From Psychroserpens sp. Hel_I_66 (GTDB lineage Bacteria; Bacteroidota; Bacteroidia; Flavobacteriales; Flavobacteriaceae): a DNA stretch of 64,000 bases. Each line of letters begins with the position of its first letter. Within the stretch, counting starts at the first letter, position 1. Positions 32,301 through 40,778 of the stretch are shown piece after piece. The position numbers and the translations under genes are program-made. The notes beneath the pieces were generated by a model that worked only from the letters and a program-made list of their open reading frames with translations, was not told the DNA's origin and ran no database searches. The DNA lies in the NCBI RefSeq assembly GCF_000799465.1, contig NZ_JUGU01000001.1, positions 2,686,501 through 2,750,500 of the forward strand, read 5' to 3'.

Positions 32301-34904
32301 ATGTTAGTATTTGCTAGTAACAAGGATAAATATATGGTTGGCGAAACTGCTAAAATTAAATTCCCGTCAGGTAATGAAGGTCGAGCGTTGGTGAGTATAG
32401 AAAACGGATCTGATGTGATTGATTACAAATGGGTAAAAACCTCAAAAGGTGAAACATCTATAGATATTCCTATTACTTCGGAAATGGCTCCTAATGTGTT
32501 TGTGAATATTTCACTATTACAACCTCATGCTGTAACGAGCAATGATTTACCCATACGATTGTATGGAGTCATCCCAATTTTGGTAGAAGATCCTAAAACC
32601 ATTCTAGAACCAGAGTTGAGAATGGCAAGTGTATTAAGACCAGAACAGGATTTTGAGATTGTCGTTTCAGAAAAAAATAATAAGGCCATGACTTATACTG
32701 TGGCTATGGTTGAAGAAGGTTTGCTGGATTTAACACGTTTTAAAACGCCCAATGCATGGGATGAGTTCTATTCACGTGAAGCACTTGGCGTAAAAACCTG
32801 GGATATTTTTGATGATGTAATTGGTGCCTATTCTGGAAGTATAGATCAAGTCTTTGCGATTGGTGGTGATGGCAGTGCTGCAAAAGGTAAGAACAAAAAA
32901 GCCAACCGCTTTAAGCCAGTAGTCACTTATTTAGGACCTTTTGAATTGAAAGCTGGACAGAACAAAACCCACAAAATTAAGCTGCCAAATTATATAGGTT
33001 CCGTTCGTACAATGGTTGTTGCAGGAAATAATCAAACCGAAGCCTACGGTAGCACAGACAAAACGGTTGAGGTTAAAAAACCATTGATGGTATTGGCAAC
33101 GCTTCCGCGGAAATTAAGTCCGGGAGAAAAAGTAACGCTTCCAGTAACGGTTTTTGCTATGGAGCCTAATGTCAAAAATGTAAATCTTAGTTTGAAATTA
33201 AGCGATGGGATCACTGTAGTGGGCAATGCAACTCAACAACTCAGTTTTGCAAAACCAGATGAGCAAATGGCATACTTTAAGCTCGATGTTTCAAAAGCAA
33301 AAGGAATCAATACTGTAGAAGTAATTGCTACTGGCAATGGTGAAAAATCAACGTACAAAGTGGAGTTGGATGTGACGAATCCTAACCCAATAACGTCTCG
33401 ATATGAGAATGCCAAATTAGAGGCTAATGCTTCGGAAAGTTTAAACTTTTCAACCTTTGGCGTTCCCGGAACAAATACCGCTATCGTTGAGTTTTCAACG
33501 CTTCCGCCAATGGATTTTACTAAACGATTGGAGTATTTAATTCGCTATCCTCATGGGTGTGTTGAACAAACGACGTCTGGCGTATTTCCGCAGTTATTCT
33601 TAACCGATATTTTTGATTTGAAATATGAGAAAAAACAGGAAATACAATCCAATATTGAAAACGGAATCAATCGTTTAGGTAATTTCCAAAGACCAAATGG
33701 CGGATTAAGTTATTGGATTGGTGAAAATACCGCCAACGATTGGGGAACGAGCTATGCAGGACACTTTATGTTAGAGGCAGAAAAGAAAGGATTTGTACTC
33801 CCATTAACGTTTAAAAGCAATTGGATACGCTACCAAAAACAGGCTGCTAGAGATTGGAGACCTAGTTATAGAAATTATAATTCAGATTTGGCACAAGCAT
33901 ACAGATTATACACTTTGGCATTATCTGGAAATGCAGATTTAGCATCCATGAACAGGTTACGAGAATTTACCGAAATTTCAAACGAGGCAAAATGGCGATT
34001 AGCAGCTGCTTACGCGTTGGCTGGACAAAAAGAAGCTAGTGAAGAACTTTCAAAACGCGCTAATATTAACTTTAAGCCACAAGAATATAATTATTATACG
34101 TATGGCTCTGTCGATAGAAATCGAGCAATGGCTTTAGAAACAATGATTATAACGAAAAACCCTAAAGCGCGTGATCTTGCAGAGCAGATTGCTAAAGATT
34201 TGTCCAGCAATCAATGGATGAGTACGCAAACAACTGCTTACAGTTTATTGGCAATGGCCAAGTTGGTTGAAGCAAATGGAGGTAAGGACATGAACTTCAA
34301 TTACACATTTAATGGTAATACGGAAACGATAAGCACCAAGAGCACGATTGCTCAAAGAGAGCTTGCGGTTAAAGATGGCTCAAATATGTTAACACTTGAA
34401 AATAATATTGGTAATCTCATTTATGTAAGAGTTTTAAATTCTGGTCAGTTGCCATTAGGTGAAGAATTAGTTGAGCAGCGTGGTTTGGGAGTATCGGTTA
34501 TTTATCAAGACCTCAACGGTAACCGTATAAATGTGGACAAATTACAACAAGGTCAAGATGTTGTGGCAAGAATTACGGTGAGCAACAAAGATGATAATCG
34601 TGTTCACGATGTGGCGCTAACACAAATTTTCCCGTCTGGTTGGGAAATTGTAAACACAAGTTTTACAGATTATGGTGATACTACAACGAGTCAAGCGAGA
34701 TATACAGATATTCGTGATGACCGGGTTAATTTCTATTTCGATCTTGGAGCTAGTGGTCAAAAAGATGGCGAAAAAGTATTTACAGTAATGCTAAATGCTG
34801 CATATTTAGGCAACTATTACCTCCCAGGCACACAAGTAGAAGCGATGTATGATAATGATTTCTTTGTTAGAAATAAAGGAAGTTGGATTGAGGTTGAAAA
34901 GTGA
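29316..34904 (+). CDS. Bacterial alpha-2-macroglobulin (MagD/YfhM-type) lipoprotein
   Basis: A 1862-residue protease-trapping lipoprotein with Cys19 followed by KKKDE. Macroglobulin-like beta domains fill most of the length; the segment SKFDVSGNKLQRGLKGYIYG and ERGVWRPGDS are typical of the family. The thioester motif GCVEQ is intact (Cys1415), followed by the thioester-domain helices (GGLSYWIGENTANDWGTSYA). The proteinase is trapped when cleavage of a bait region exposes the thioester. An unusual Asp/Glu/Tyr-rich insertion sits at residues about 455-525. The usual partner, penicillin-binding protein 1C, follows at 37878 on the same strand but is separated by about 3 kb. The role is to protect the envelope from proteases. 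Confidence 0.95.
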   Translation: MNLKPLSLILIILTFFFACKKKDEITQETDNLFKYRDYISYTSSGLQSVIEPISINLANDVSDWKEGQEITKDIVTISPHVDGKLVASNTHKLLFIPDEYLEPATEYTVKIKLAEIYKNMPKDYEDYVFKFKTITPNFSINTNALQSYSKNWQYLEAVLKSADVISVTDAKQLIEASQNGKKLNVEFNELNESSKYFEFRIDSINRLVDDSEILIKWNGKSIKADNVGENKIQIPGINNFKIVNVEAYKTPEQFLYINFSDPIKNKQNFDGLVTIQGVQKPKFVVVGNVLKVYPDSKLVGNIQVDVFQGIQNEEGYKLKKPFSEAISFQEIKPMVRLISNGTILPNSNDLKFNFEAVNLGAVDVRVIKIFEDNVLQFLQDNPLNSNDQNEIKRVGRRIAKQTIQLQSAAENSGKWKAYSIDLSKFFKADAGAIYRVEISFSKNYSLYDCEANPSGSLNEDDEYDDYYYEEDYYYEGDYTETSTEDEDLKEEEYWDNRTYRYRNYSYNWRQRDNPCDDAYYDDNKIVSQNLLASNLGVIVKQGADNTYYFAVTDILNTNPEANASIKLFNFQQQEIGSLFTNTEGLATYKGNKYASFAIVTKGKNTSYLRLTDGNSLSLSKFDVSGNKLQRGLKGYIYGERGVWRPGDSLFLTFMLNDKANELPKGHPVKMEVTDPNGKLVYKNITQDHINNFYKFIVPTSSEGKTGNYNAKVSVGGAQFYKALKIETVKPNRLKIKIDFENNILSSKAPLDGTLDVKWLHGAPAKNIEAEVKAKFSSSNTNFEGYKDYVFNDPTRQFNTEELNVFEGNLDEEGKASINTKLDIGKNAPGMLTAQFLVRAFENGGDFSLDAFTKPYSPYDSYVGLKSPEGNYYGSYFTDTNQTFDLATVDKDGKPVKRDNLEIKVYKVEWRWWWNSSYDNLSNYVSSSYHRPVLDQKASTGANGKTTFTLKIPENDKGRYLIRIYDPVSGHATGRTAYFYKNWSGMSTGDDKEAAKMLVFASNKDKYMVGETAKIKFPSGNEGRALVSIENGSDVIDYKWVKTSKGETSIDIPITSEMAPNVFVNISLLQPHAVTSNDLPIRLYGVIPILVEDPKTILEPELRMASVLRPEQDFEIVVSEKNNKAMTYTVAMVEEGLLDLTRFKTPNAWDEFYSREALGVKTWDIFDDVIGAYSGSIDQVFAIGGDGSAAKGKNKKANRFKPVVTYLGPFELKAGQNKTHKIKLPNYIGSVRTMVVAGNNQTEAYGSTDKTVEVKKPLMVLATLPRKLSPGEKVTLPVTVFAMEPNVKNVNLSLKLSDGITVVGNATQQLSFAKPDEQMAYFKLDVSKAKGINTVEVIATGNGEKSTYKVELDVTNPNPITSRYENAKLEANASESLNFSTFGVPGTNTAIVEFSTLPPMDFTKRLEYLIRYPHGCVEQTTSGVFPQLFLTDIFDLKYEKKQEIQSNIENGINRLGNFQRPNGGLSYWIGENTANDWGTSYAGHFMLEAEKKGFVLPLTFKSNWIRYQKQAARDWRPSYRNYNSDLAQAYRLYTLALSGNADLASMNRLREFTEISNEAKWRLAAAYALAGQKEASEELSKRANINFKPQEYNYYTYGSVDRNRAMALETMIITKNPKARDLAEQIAKDLSSNQWMSTQTTAYSLLAMAKLVEANGGKDMNFNYTFNGNTETISTKSTIAQRELAVKDGSNMLTLENNIGNLIYVRVLNSGQLPLGEELVEQRGLGVSVIYQDLNGNRINVDKLQQGQDVVARITVSNKDDNRVHDVALTQIFPSGWEIVNTSFTDYGDTTTSQARYTDIRDDRVNFYFDLGASGQKDGEKVFTVMLNAAYLGNYYLPGTQVEAMYDNDFFVRNKGSWIEVEK

Positions 34905-35003
34905 TAGTTGAAAGCTATTATGAAATCTTTCCCTTTAAAAAAAGGGAAGGTAGATTCAAACTCATTTAAAAATTTGAATATTGAAGGATAATAAATAATT
35001 TAA

Positions 35004-35312
35004 ATGAAAAAGAACAACCTATACTATGCAGTAATTTTTACCTCAACACAAACCAAAGACGTCGAGGGCTACACCGAAATGGCAATACAAATGGAACACC
35101 TTGCTAAAAAACAAAAGGGATTTTTAGGGATGGAAAGTGCAAGAAACGACATTGGAATTACTGTAAGTTATTGGGAAAGTTTAGAAGCCATTAAAAATTG
35201 GAAACAACAAACCGATCATTTGGTAGCCCAGCAAAAAGGTAGAACCAATTGGTATCATTGGTATAAAGTTAGAATTTGTAAGGTAGAGCGCGAATATGAA
35301 TTTTTTAACTAG
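35004..35312 (+). CDS. Antibiotic biosynthesis monooxygenase (ABM) domain protein
   Basis: A 102-residue protein with the small ferredoxin-like ABM fold: YYAVIFTSTQTKDVEGYTEM, LAKKQKGFLGMESARNDIGI, TVSYWESLEAIKNWKQQTDH. Family members include heme-degrading and quinone monooxygenases, but many are uncharacterised, and no heme ligand is evident. It follows the alpha-2-macroglobulin gene by 99 bp and converges with the T9SS repeat protein gene (2-bp gap). Confidence 0.85.
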   Translation: MKKNNLYYAVIFTSTQTKDVEGYTEMAIQMEHLAKKQKGFLGMESARNDIGITVSYWESLEAIKNWKQQTDHLVAQQKGRTNWYHWYKVRICKVEREYEFFN

Positions 35313-35314
35313 AA

Positions 35315-37789
35315 CTATCGTTTGAGCGTAAAATGACCTCTAAATTCTTGGCCTTCAATCATAATCAAATACCAATAATCAGATGTTGGTAGTGGTTTGT
35401 CATTGTATCTACCCGTCCAATTAACAGAGCTGTTTTTTGCTGAAAAGAGCAGTTTTCCGAAGCGATCAAAAATATAAACTTCCGAAGAATTGTAAAACTC
35501 AAGATTACCCAGACTAAAGCTATCGTTTACACCATCGTCATTTGGGGTTATAAATTTTGGAATATAGAAATGTAAATGTGACGAAATCAACACGAAATCA
35601 CAATCTGCCGACTTGATATAAACGCTATAATTACCACCATTGATATTAAAGAAAATATTACTAGTTTGATAATTCACACCATCTAAAGAATACAAAAAAT
35701 TACCGGTATTATTAGATGTAAACACTATGATATTACTTCCGTCTGATTGTATGGTCCCTAACATAGGAATTACCGATTGTTCTACAATAATCGTTTTTTC
35801 TACTATAGCGCAACCATCTGAAGATAACACACTATAAGTTCCCGGTGAATTCACAGTAATAAACGCTGTGGTTTCGCCACTATCCCATAAATAACTCGCA
35901 TCAAAAATAGTTGTATCTGCCTGTAAAACAACATCTTCATCTTCACAGATAATACGAAATTCCTCAATAATTTCTATTATTTGTTCTCCGGAAATTTCCC
36001 AACTACAAGACTCATTATTAAATGTTGCAGTTTGGTAACATTCAAGGTTTAAAGGTTCTTCAGGTTGTTCACCTGAAACTTCCCATGAACAACTTGTATC
36101 ATTAAATGTTGCGGTTTCCCAACACTCAAGACCTGTTGGCTGTACTGGTTGAGTTCCTGTAATTTCCCAACTACAGTTCGCAGAATTGAAATTTGTGGTT
36201 TCCCAACATTCTAAGCCTGTAGGTTGTGCTGGTTGATTTCCCGTAACTTCCCATAAACAACTTGTATCATTAAATGTTGCGGTTTCCCAACATTCAAGAC
36301 CTGTTGGCTGTACTGGTTGAGTTCCTGTAATTTCCCAACTACAACTAGTAGTATTGAAATTAGTGGTTTCCCAACATTCTAAGCCTGTAGGTTGTGCTGG
36401 TTGATTTCCCGTAACTTCCCACGAGCAGCTGGTATCATTAAATGTTGAAGTTTCCCAACATTCAAGTCCTGTTGGCTGTATTGGTTGTACTCCTGTAATT
36501 TCCCAACTACAGGTCGTAGTATTGAAATTTGTGGTTTCCCAACACTCTAAGCCTGTAGGTTCAGTAGGTTGAATTCCTGTGACTTCCCACGAACAGCTGG
36601 TATCATTAAATGTTGCAGTTTCCCAGCACTCAAGACCTGTTGGCTCTATTGGTTGAGTTCCTGTAATTTCCCAACTACAACTAGTAGTATTGAAATTAGT
36701 GGTTTCCCAACATTCTAAGCCTGTAGGTTCAGTAGGTTGAATTCCTGTGACTTCCCACGAGCAGCTGGCATCATTAAATGTTGCAGTTTCCCAACATTCA
36801 ATCGTTGGTGGATTAGGCGCTTGATTGATAATTAAGTTAAATGTATTAGAGAATGTTAAACAATCTAAATTATTAAGATTAGACTCGAACTCTGCCACTT
36901 TAGCCCTGTAATACATTGTGGAATTTGCAGTAATAGTTAAATTATCTGCAGTTTCACCTGGTATGTCTGTCCAATTAATCTCATCTGTACTTTCTTGCCA
37001 TTGATAGAAATGATTACTAAAAACAGTATTATCGGGATTTGCTGTTAACACAGTTGAATATGGAGTTTGAGAACTACATAAGGTAATAGATGAATCATTG
37101 GTATCATTAGTAACCATTATAAAATCACCACAACTCTTAAATACAATATCATCTATTGCTAAATCATTACCGCAACCTCCAGAGCCATTATTGATCATTT
37201 TCAAAATGACTGAAGTTTGGCCAACTATTGTTTGAAAAACCAATGCATATTGATCCCAAATTGGTGTATTTGTACTATTAATATTTCCGGTATTTCCTGA
37301 GGCCAATAAATTAGTATCTGTATTGTCCCAAATTTCAAATCTTACGTTAACAGGTATTGCTCCAGCACCACAAAACCCATTAGCAGGCGTGAGGTTTAAA
37401 ATCCAAGATGAAAACTCATAAGAGGTGTTTTCGCATAATCCATTAATAGTTGTTCTATAAAATTCTCCAGATGCTGATGCGGAATTTACGACAAGCATTC
37501 TTCCGTTGGTATCATCGGGAGTATGGTCCTGTACACTAAACCAATCAAAATAATTTGTATTACTGCTAACGGTGTAAAGCCCATCATTAGGTTCACCTCC
37601 ATTTGCATAATTGTAGGTTGTCGTTCCTGCTGGTAAAGGAGAATCTGTAGTGCCTGTACCAAAGGTCTCTGTAAAAATTGGATCACCTGAATTTCCCTCA
37701 CAAAAACCTAATTGGGCAAACACATTTTCCGAAGAAAAAAATGTCAAATATATTATGATAAATTTAATACAATTGGAGAGGTTTTTCAC
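35315..37789 (-). CDS. T9SS type-B secreted protein with ten 28-residue Cys/Trp repeats
   Basis: An 824-residue secreted protein. It has a signal peptide, an N-terminal domain with the fold of choice-of-anchor/carbohydrate-binding modules (residues about 27-220), an Ig-like segment, and then exactly ten 28-residue repeats (about residues 325-604; DNA 35978-36817). Each has the pattern LECWET-x-FN-xxx-CSWE-[VI]-TGxQP, with two Cys and two Trp per repeat. An SprB-like segment follows. It ends in a type-B sorting domain (KFITPNDDGVNDSFSLGNL... FDRFGK), so T9SS exports it and attaches it to the cell surface. The repeats are probably a disulphide-stabilised stalk. Function is unknown. The gene sits against the strand of the genes around it. 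Confidence 0.88.
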   Translation of the reverse strand: MKNLSNCIKFIIIYLTFFSSENVFAQLGFCEGNSGDPIFTETFGTGTTDSPLPAGTTTYNYANGGEPNDGLYTVSSNTNYFDWFSVQDHTPDDTNGRMLVVNSASASGEFYRTTINGLCENTSYEFSSWILNLTPANGFCGAGAIPVNVRFEIWDNTDTNLLASGNTGNINSTNTPIWDQYALVFQTIVGQTSVILKMINNGSGGCGNDLAIDDIVFKSCGDFIMVTNDTNDSSITLCSSQTPYSTVLTANPDNTVFSNHFYQWQESTDEINWTDIPGETADNLTITANSTMYYRAKVAEFESNLNNLDCLTFSNTFNLIINQAPNPPTIECWETATFNDASCSWEVTGIQPTEPTGLECWETTNFNTTSCSWEITGTQPIEPTGLECWETATFNDTSCSWEVTGIQPTEPTGLECWETTNFNTTTCSWEITGVQPIQPTGLECWETSTFNDTSCSWEVTGNQPAQPTGLECWETTNFNTTSCSWEITGTQPVQPTGLECWETATFNDTSCLWEVTGNQPAQPTGLECWETTNFNSANCSWEITGTQPVQPTGLECWETATFNDTSCSWEVSGEQPEEPLNLECYQTATFNNESCSWEISGEQIIEIIEEFRIICEDEDVVLQADTTIFDASYLWDSGETTAFITVNSPGTYSVLSSDGCAIVEKTIIVEQSVIPMLGTIQSDGSNIIVFTSNNTGNFLYSLDGVNYQTSNIFFNINGGNYSVYIKSADCDFVLISSHLHFYIPKFITPNDDGVNDSFSLGNLEFYNSSEVYIFDRFGKLLFSAKNSSVNWTGRYNDKPLPTSDYWYLIMIEGQEFRGHFTLKR
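35978..36817 (-). repeat. Ten 84-bp coding repeats with 168-bp A/B super-repeat
   Basis: Ten repeats of exactly 84 bp encode the LECWET units. Most alternate between two types: ATFNDTSCSWEVTG and TTNFNTTSCSWEITG. Thus the higher-order unit is 168 bp. The two outermost copies are the most divergent (SIE/LNLECYQ), as expected when inner copies are homogenised or amplified. Confidence 0.95.
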
Positions 37790-37877
37790 GTTTAAAAATA
37801 AGGGTTAGTCTCCCAAATTAGTTATATTTATTTAAAAAAATAGATAGAAATCCAATTAATACAATGTTGTATAGTTA

Positions 37878-40229
37878 ATGTATAGGTTAATTTCATTTTT
37901 TAAGAAGCATATAAAGAAATCAATAGTAATTTTGGTACTATTAACTGTTTATGTGTTTTGTTTACCTAGGGATTTATTCAAAGATCCAACTGCAACTGTA
38001 ATTACGAGTAAAACCAATCAGCTTTTAGGAGCGCAAATTGCTAGTGATGGCCAATGGCGATTTCCACACAATGATAGTATTCCAGAGAAATTTAAAATTT
38101 GTATCGTCCAGTTTGAGGATGAGTATTTCTATGACCATCCAGGTTTTAACCCAATTTCTATTTTTAAAGCGCTCAAAGATAATGTTAGCTCTGGAGAGGT
38201 TAGACGAGGTGGCAGTACCTTAACGCAACAAGTGATTAGATTATCCCGTAAAGGTCAATCTAGAACCTATCTTGAAAAAATCAAGGAAATTGTTTTAGCG
38301 ACTCGACTAGAACTTAGAGATTCTAAACAAAATATTTTAGCATATTATAGCAGTAACGCACCTTTTGGCGGTAATGTTGTTGGTTTGGATGCTGCAGCAT
38401 GGCGTTATTTTAATAGAGACCCTCATCAACTTTCATGGGCAGAAAGCGCAACACTAGCAGTATTACCAAATGCACCAAGTCTTATTTATCCAGGGAAAAA
38501 TCAAGAACGATTATTGGAAAAAAGGAATAGGCTACTCAAAAAATTACTTGAAAACAAAATTATAGACAGCTTGACGTATCAGTTATCTATTTCCGAAGAA
38601 CTTCCGCAGAAACCCTATGCATTGCCACAAATCGCACCCCATCTCCTGCAAAAAATCGCCACAACAAATCGTGGAGAACGCGTCCAAACCACCCTTGATA
38701 GCAAGCTCCAAGACCGTATAAATCATATTGTGAAAAATCAGTATAACATATTGAAGCAAAATGAAATACATAATGCTGCTGTTTTGGTCTTGGATGTCCA
38801 CACCAGAGAAGTTCTGGCATATGTGGGCAACACACCAACAGATCGGGCTCATCAAAAAGATGTTGACATAATTGACAAACCAAGAAGTACAGGTAGTATT
38901 TTAAAACCATTTCTATATGCTGCCATGCTGGATGCTGGTGACATGCTACCCAATACGCTGGTTGCAGATATCCCTAGTGAGTTTGGAAGTTACAATCCAG
39001 AGAATTTTAATAAGACCTATGACGGTGTGGTCCCTGCCAGTCGTGCATTGTCTCGCTCCTTAAATGTGCCAGCTGTGCGTATGTTGCAAAGTTTTGGGCT
39101 AGATCGTTTTCATCAATATTTAAAGCAACTAGAGCTTAAAGATATAACGTATAATGCCAATCATTATGGATTGTCGCTCATTCTTGGAGGAGCCGAAAGC
39201 AACCTTTGGGATTTATGCAAAAGTTATGCATCCATGTCATCAACACTCAATCATTTTTCTGAAACCTCAAGTGAATATTATACCAATGAGTTTGTCGAGC
39301 CTACTTTTTTTGCTTCGGAAAAGATAAACTTTGGAGAGAAGTCTGCTGAAAAAACACTTTATGACGCTGCATCCATTTACCTCACTTATGAAAGTTTAAA
39401 AAAAGTTAACAGACCTGAAGGTGATGAAAGCTGGGAGTTTTACGATGACTCCAAACAAATTGCCTGGAAAACGGGAACCAGTTTTGGCTTTAGGGATGCG
39501 TGGGCGATAGGTACCACAAAAAATTATGTGGTTGGTGTTTGGGTTGGTAATGCAGATGGTGAGGGACGACCAGGTTTGGTTGGCGTACAAACTGCTGCTC
39601 CTATTCTATTTGATGTTTTTGATGTTTTACCAAATAGCGATTGGTTTTCAAAACCTTTTGATGAAATGCAAGAAGTGAGTATTTGCTCAAAAAGTGGTTA
39701 TCGCGCATCAACTGTTTGTGATGAGACAGAAGAGAATTACATTCAAGTGAGCGGACTCAAGACTGAACCTTGTCCCTATCATATTTTAGCGCATATGGAT
39801 AAGACCGAAACTTATCAAGTCAATTCTTCTTGCGAGGATTTAAGTGACATTAAACATAAACCTTGGTTTGTGCTTCCTCCATTGATGGCATATTATTACA
39901 AGAGTAAAAACCCGTTTTATAAGCCCTTGCCAAAACTTAGGTTGGATTGTGCTGGAGAAACTCAAGTGGCTATTGATTTTATTTATCCGAAGAAAAACAA
40001 TACCATTTTCCTTCCTAAGGATTTTGATGGACAAACCAATGAACTTATCCTTAAAATAGCACATTACAAACCAGACTCTACTGTGTTTTGGTATGTAGAT
40101 GAAACTTACGTTGGCACAACCAAAGATATCCATGAATTGGCTATTCTTCCGAAGAAAGGAAACCACATCTTAACCGTAGTCGATGAATTTGGTAACGAGG
40201 CAGAGCGACAGATTTCAATTTCAGAATAA
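37878..40229 (+). CDS. pbpC: Penicillin-binding protein 1C
   Basis: A bifunctional peptidoglycan synthase of 783 residues. It has a membrane anchor at about 14-30, then a glycosyltransferase domain with the catalytic Glu80 (FEDEYFYDHPG) and RRGGSTLTQQ. The transpeptidase domain carries the nucleophile Ser340 with Lys343 (SILK), SLN (around 390) and the KTG triad at Lys531 (WKTGTSFGFRDAW). The C-terminal domain (about 680-783) is the BiPBP_C module that marks PBP1C. It extends the glycan strand and crosslinks peptides. It belongs with alpha-2-macroglobulin at 29316-34904, a pairing common across Gram-negatives. Confidence 0.95.
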   Translation: MYRLISFFKKHIKKSIVILVLLTVYVFCLPRDLFKDPTATVITSKTNQLLGAQIASDGQWRFPHNDSIPEKFKICIVQFEDEYFYDHPGFNPISIFKALKDNVSSGEVRRGGSTLTQQVIRLSRKGQSRTYLEKIKEIVLATRLELRDSKQNILAYYSSNAPFGGNVVGLDAAAWRYFNRDPHQLSWAESATLAVLPNAPSLIYPGKNQERLLEKRNRLLKKLLENKIIDSLTYQLSISEELPQKPYALPQIAPHLLQKIATTNRGERVQTTLDSKLQDRINHIVKNQYNILKQNEIHNAAVLVLDVHTREVLAYVGNTPTDRAHQKDVDIIDKPRSTGSILKPFLYAAMLDAGDMLPNTLVADIPSEFGSYNPENFNKTYDGVVPASRALSRSLNVPAVRMLQSFGLDRFHQYLKQLELKDITYNANHYGLSLILGGAESNLWDLCKSYASMSSTLNHFSETSSEYYTNEFVEPTFFASEKINFGEKSAEKTLYDAASIYLTYESLKKVNRPEGDESWEFYDDSKQIAWKTGTSFGFRDAWAIGTTKNYVVGVWVGNADGEGRPGLVGVQTAAPILFDVFDVLPNSDWFSKPFDEMQEVSICSKSGYRASTVCDETEENYIQVSGLKTEPCPYHILAHMDKTETYQVNSSCEDLSDIKHKPWFVLPPLMAYYYKSKNPFYKPLPKLRLDCAGETQVAIDFIYPKKNNTIFLPKDFDGQTNELILKIAHYKPDSTVFWYVDETYVGTTKDIHELAILPKKGNHILTVVDEFGNEAERQISISE

Positions 40230-40248
40230 TATCTATGGTTTTAATTAT

Positions 40249-40256
40249 TACATTTG
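40249..40256 (+). promoter_or_regulatory. Promoter -7 box of the 144-residue membrane protein gene
   Basis: TACATTTG, a perfect TAnnTTTG match 27 bp upstream of the ATG at 40283. No clear -33 element. Confidence 0.5.
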
Positions 40257-40282
40257 CACCACTAATCACTAAATAAAATACG

Positions 40283-40717
40283 ATGTACGAAGTTGTTAAA
40301 ATGATTCACTCTTATTGGGCTTATCTTGTGTTATTTATGCTTGTTGTAGCTACTTTTAATGCGTTGATTAAGTTTTTTGGGAATAAAGAATTTCATGCTA
40401 TAGATTTTAGAATTTCACTATTTACTTTAATTGTAATGCACATTCAATTGTTGATTGGGTTGGTATTATATTTCACTTCTCCTTATGGGTTTAAAAATAT
40501 TGCAAATAATGGGATGGGAGGATTAGATGATTTCTCCAGACTCCTAGCTGTAGAACATCCTTTTGTTGGGATTCTTGCTGTGGTATTTATTACTATAGGC
40601 TATTCAAAACATAAAAAGAAACTAACTTCAAGACCTAAATTTAAGATGCTTTCTATTTTTTATACCTTAGGTTTTTTATTGGTACTTTCGAGAATACCGT
40701 GGTCACAGTGGTTTTAA
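40283..40717 (+). CDS. Four-helix membrane protein, cytochrome-b-like
   Basis: A 144-residue integral membrane protein with four hydrophobic helices (about residues 11-30, 44-66, 92-112, 123-140). His and aromatic residues near helix ends (SYWAYLVLFML; TLIVMHIQLLIGLV; AVEHPFVGILAVVF) could bind heme, and relatives in Bacteroidota are often labelled cytochrome B, but this is not demonstrated. It has a good -7 box upstream and a strong bidirectional terminator downstream. I treat function as unknown. Confidence 0.75.
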   Translation: MYEVVKMIHSYWAYLVLFMLVVATFNALIKFFGNKEFHAIDFRISLFTLIVMHIQLLIGLVLYFTSPYGFKNIANNGMGGLDDFSRLLAVEHPFVGILAVVFITIGYSKHKKKLTSRPKFKMLSIFYTLGFLLVLSRIPWSQWF

Positions 40718-40721
40718 AAAC

Positions 40722-40759
40722 AAAAAAAATGCGCTATTGTAGAATAGCGCATTTTTTTT
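40722..40759. terminator. Bidirectional terminator between convergent genes
   Basis: AAAAAAAATGCGCTATT, GTAG loop, AATAGCGCATTTTTTTT: a 17-bp perfect stem serving the membrane-protein gene (plus) and the EEP gene (minus). Confidence 0.9.
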
Positions 40760-40778
40760 GTTTTATTGAATTCTAATA

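Noticed and set aside
34925..34955. Hairpin TTTCCCTTT/AAAGGGAAG after the alpha-2-macroglobulin gene
   Set aside because: No T tract follows and the stem is low-complexity, so it is not called as a terminator.
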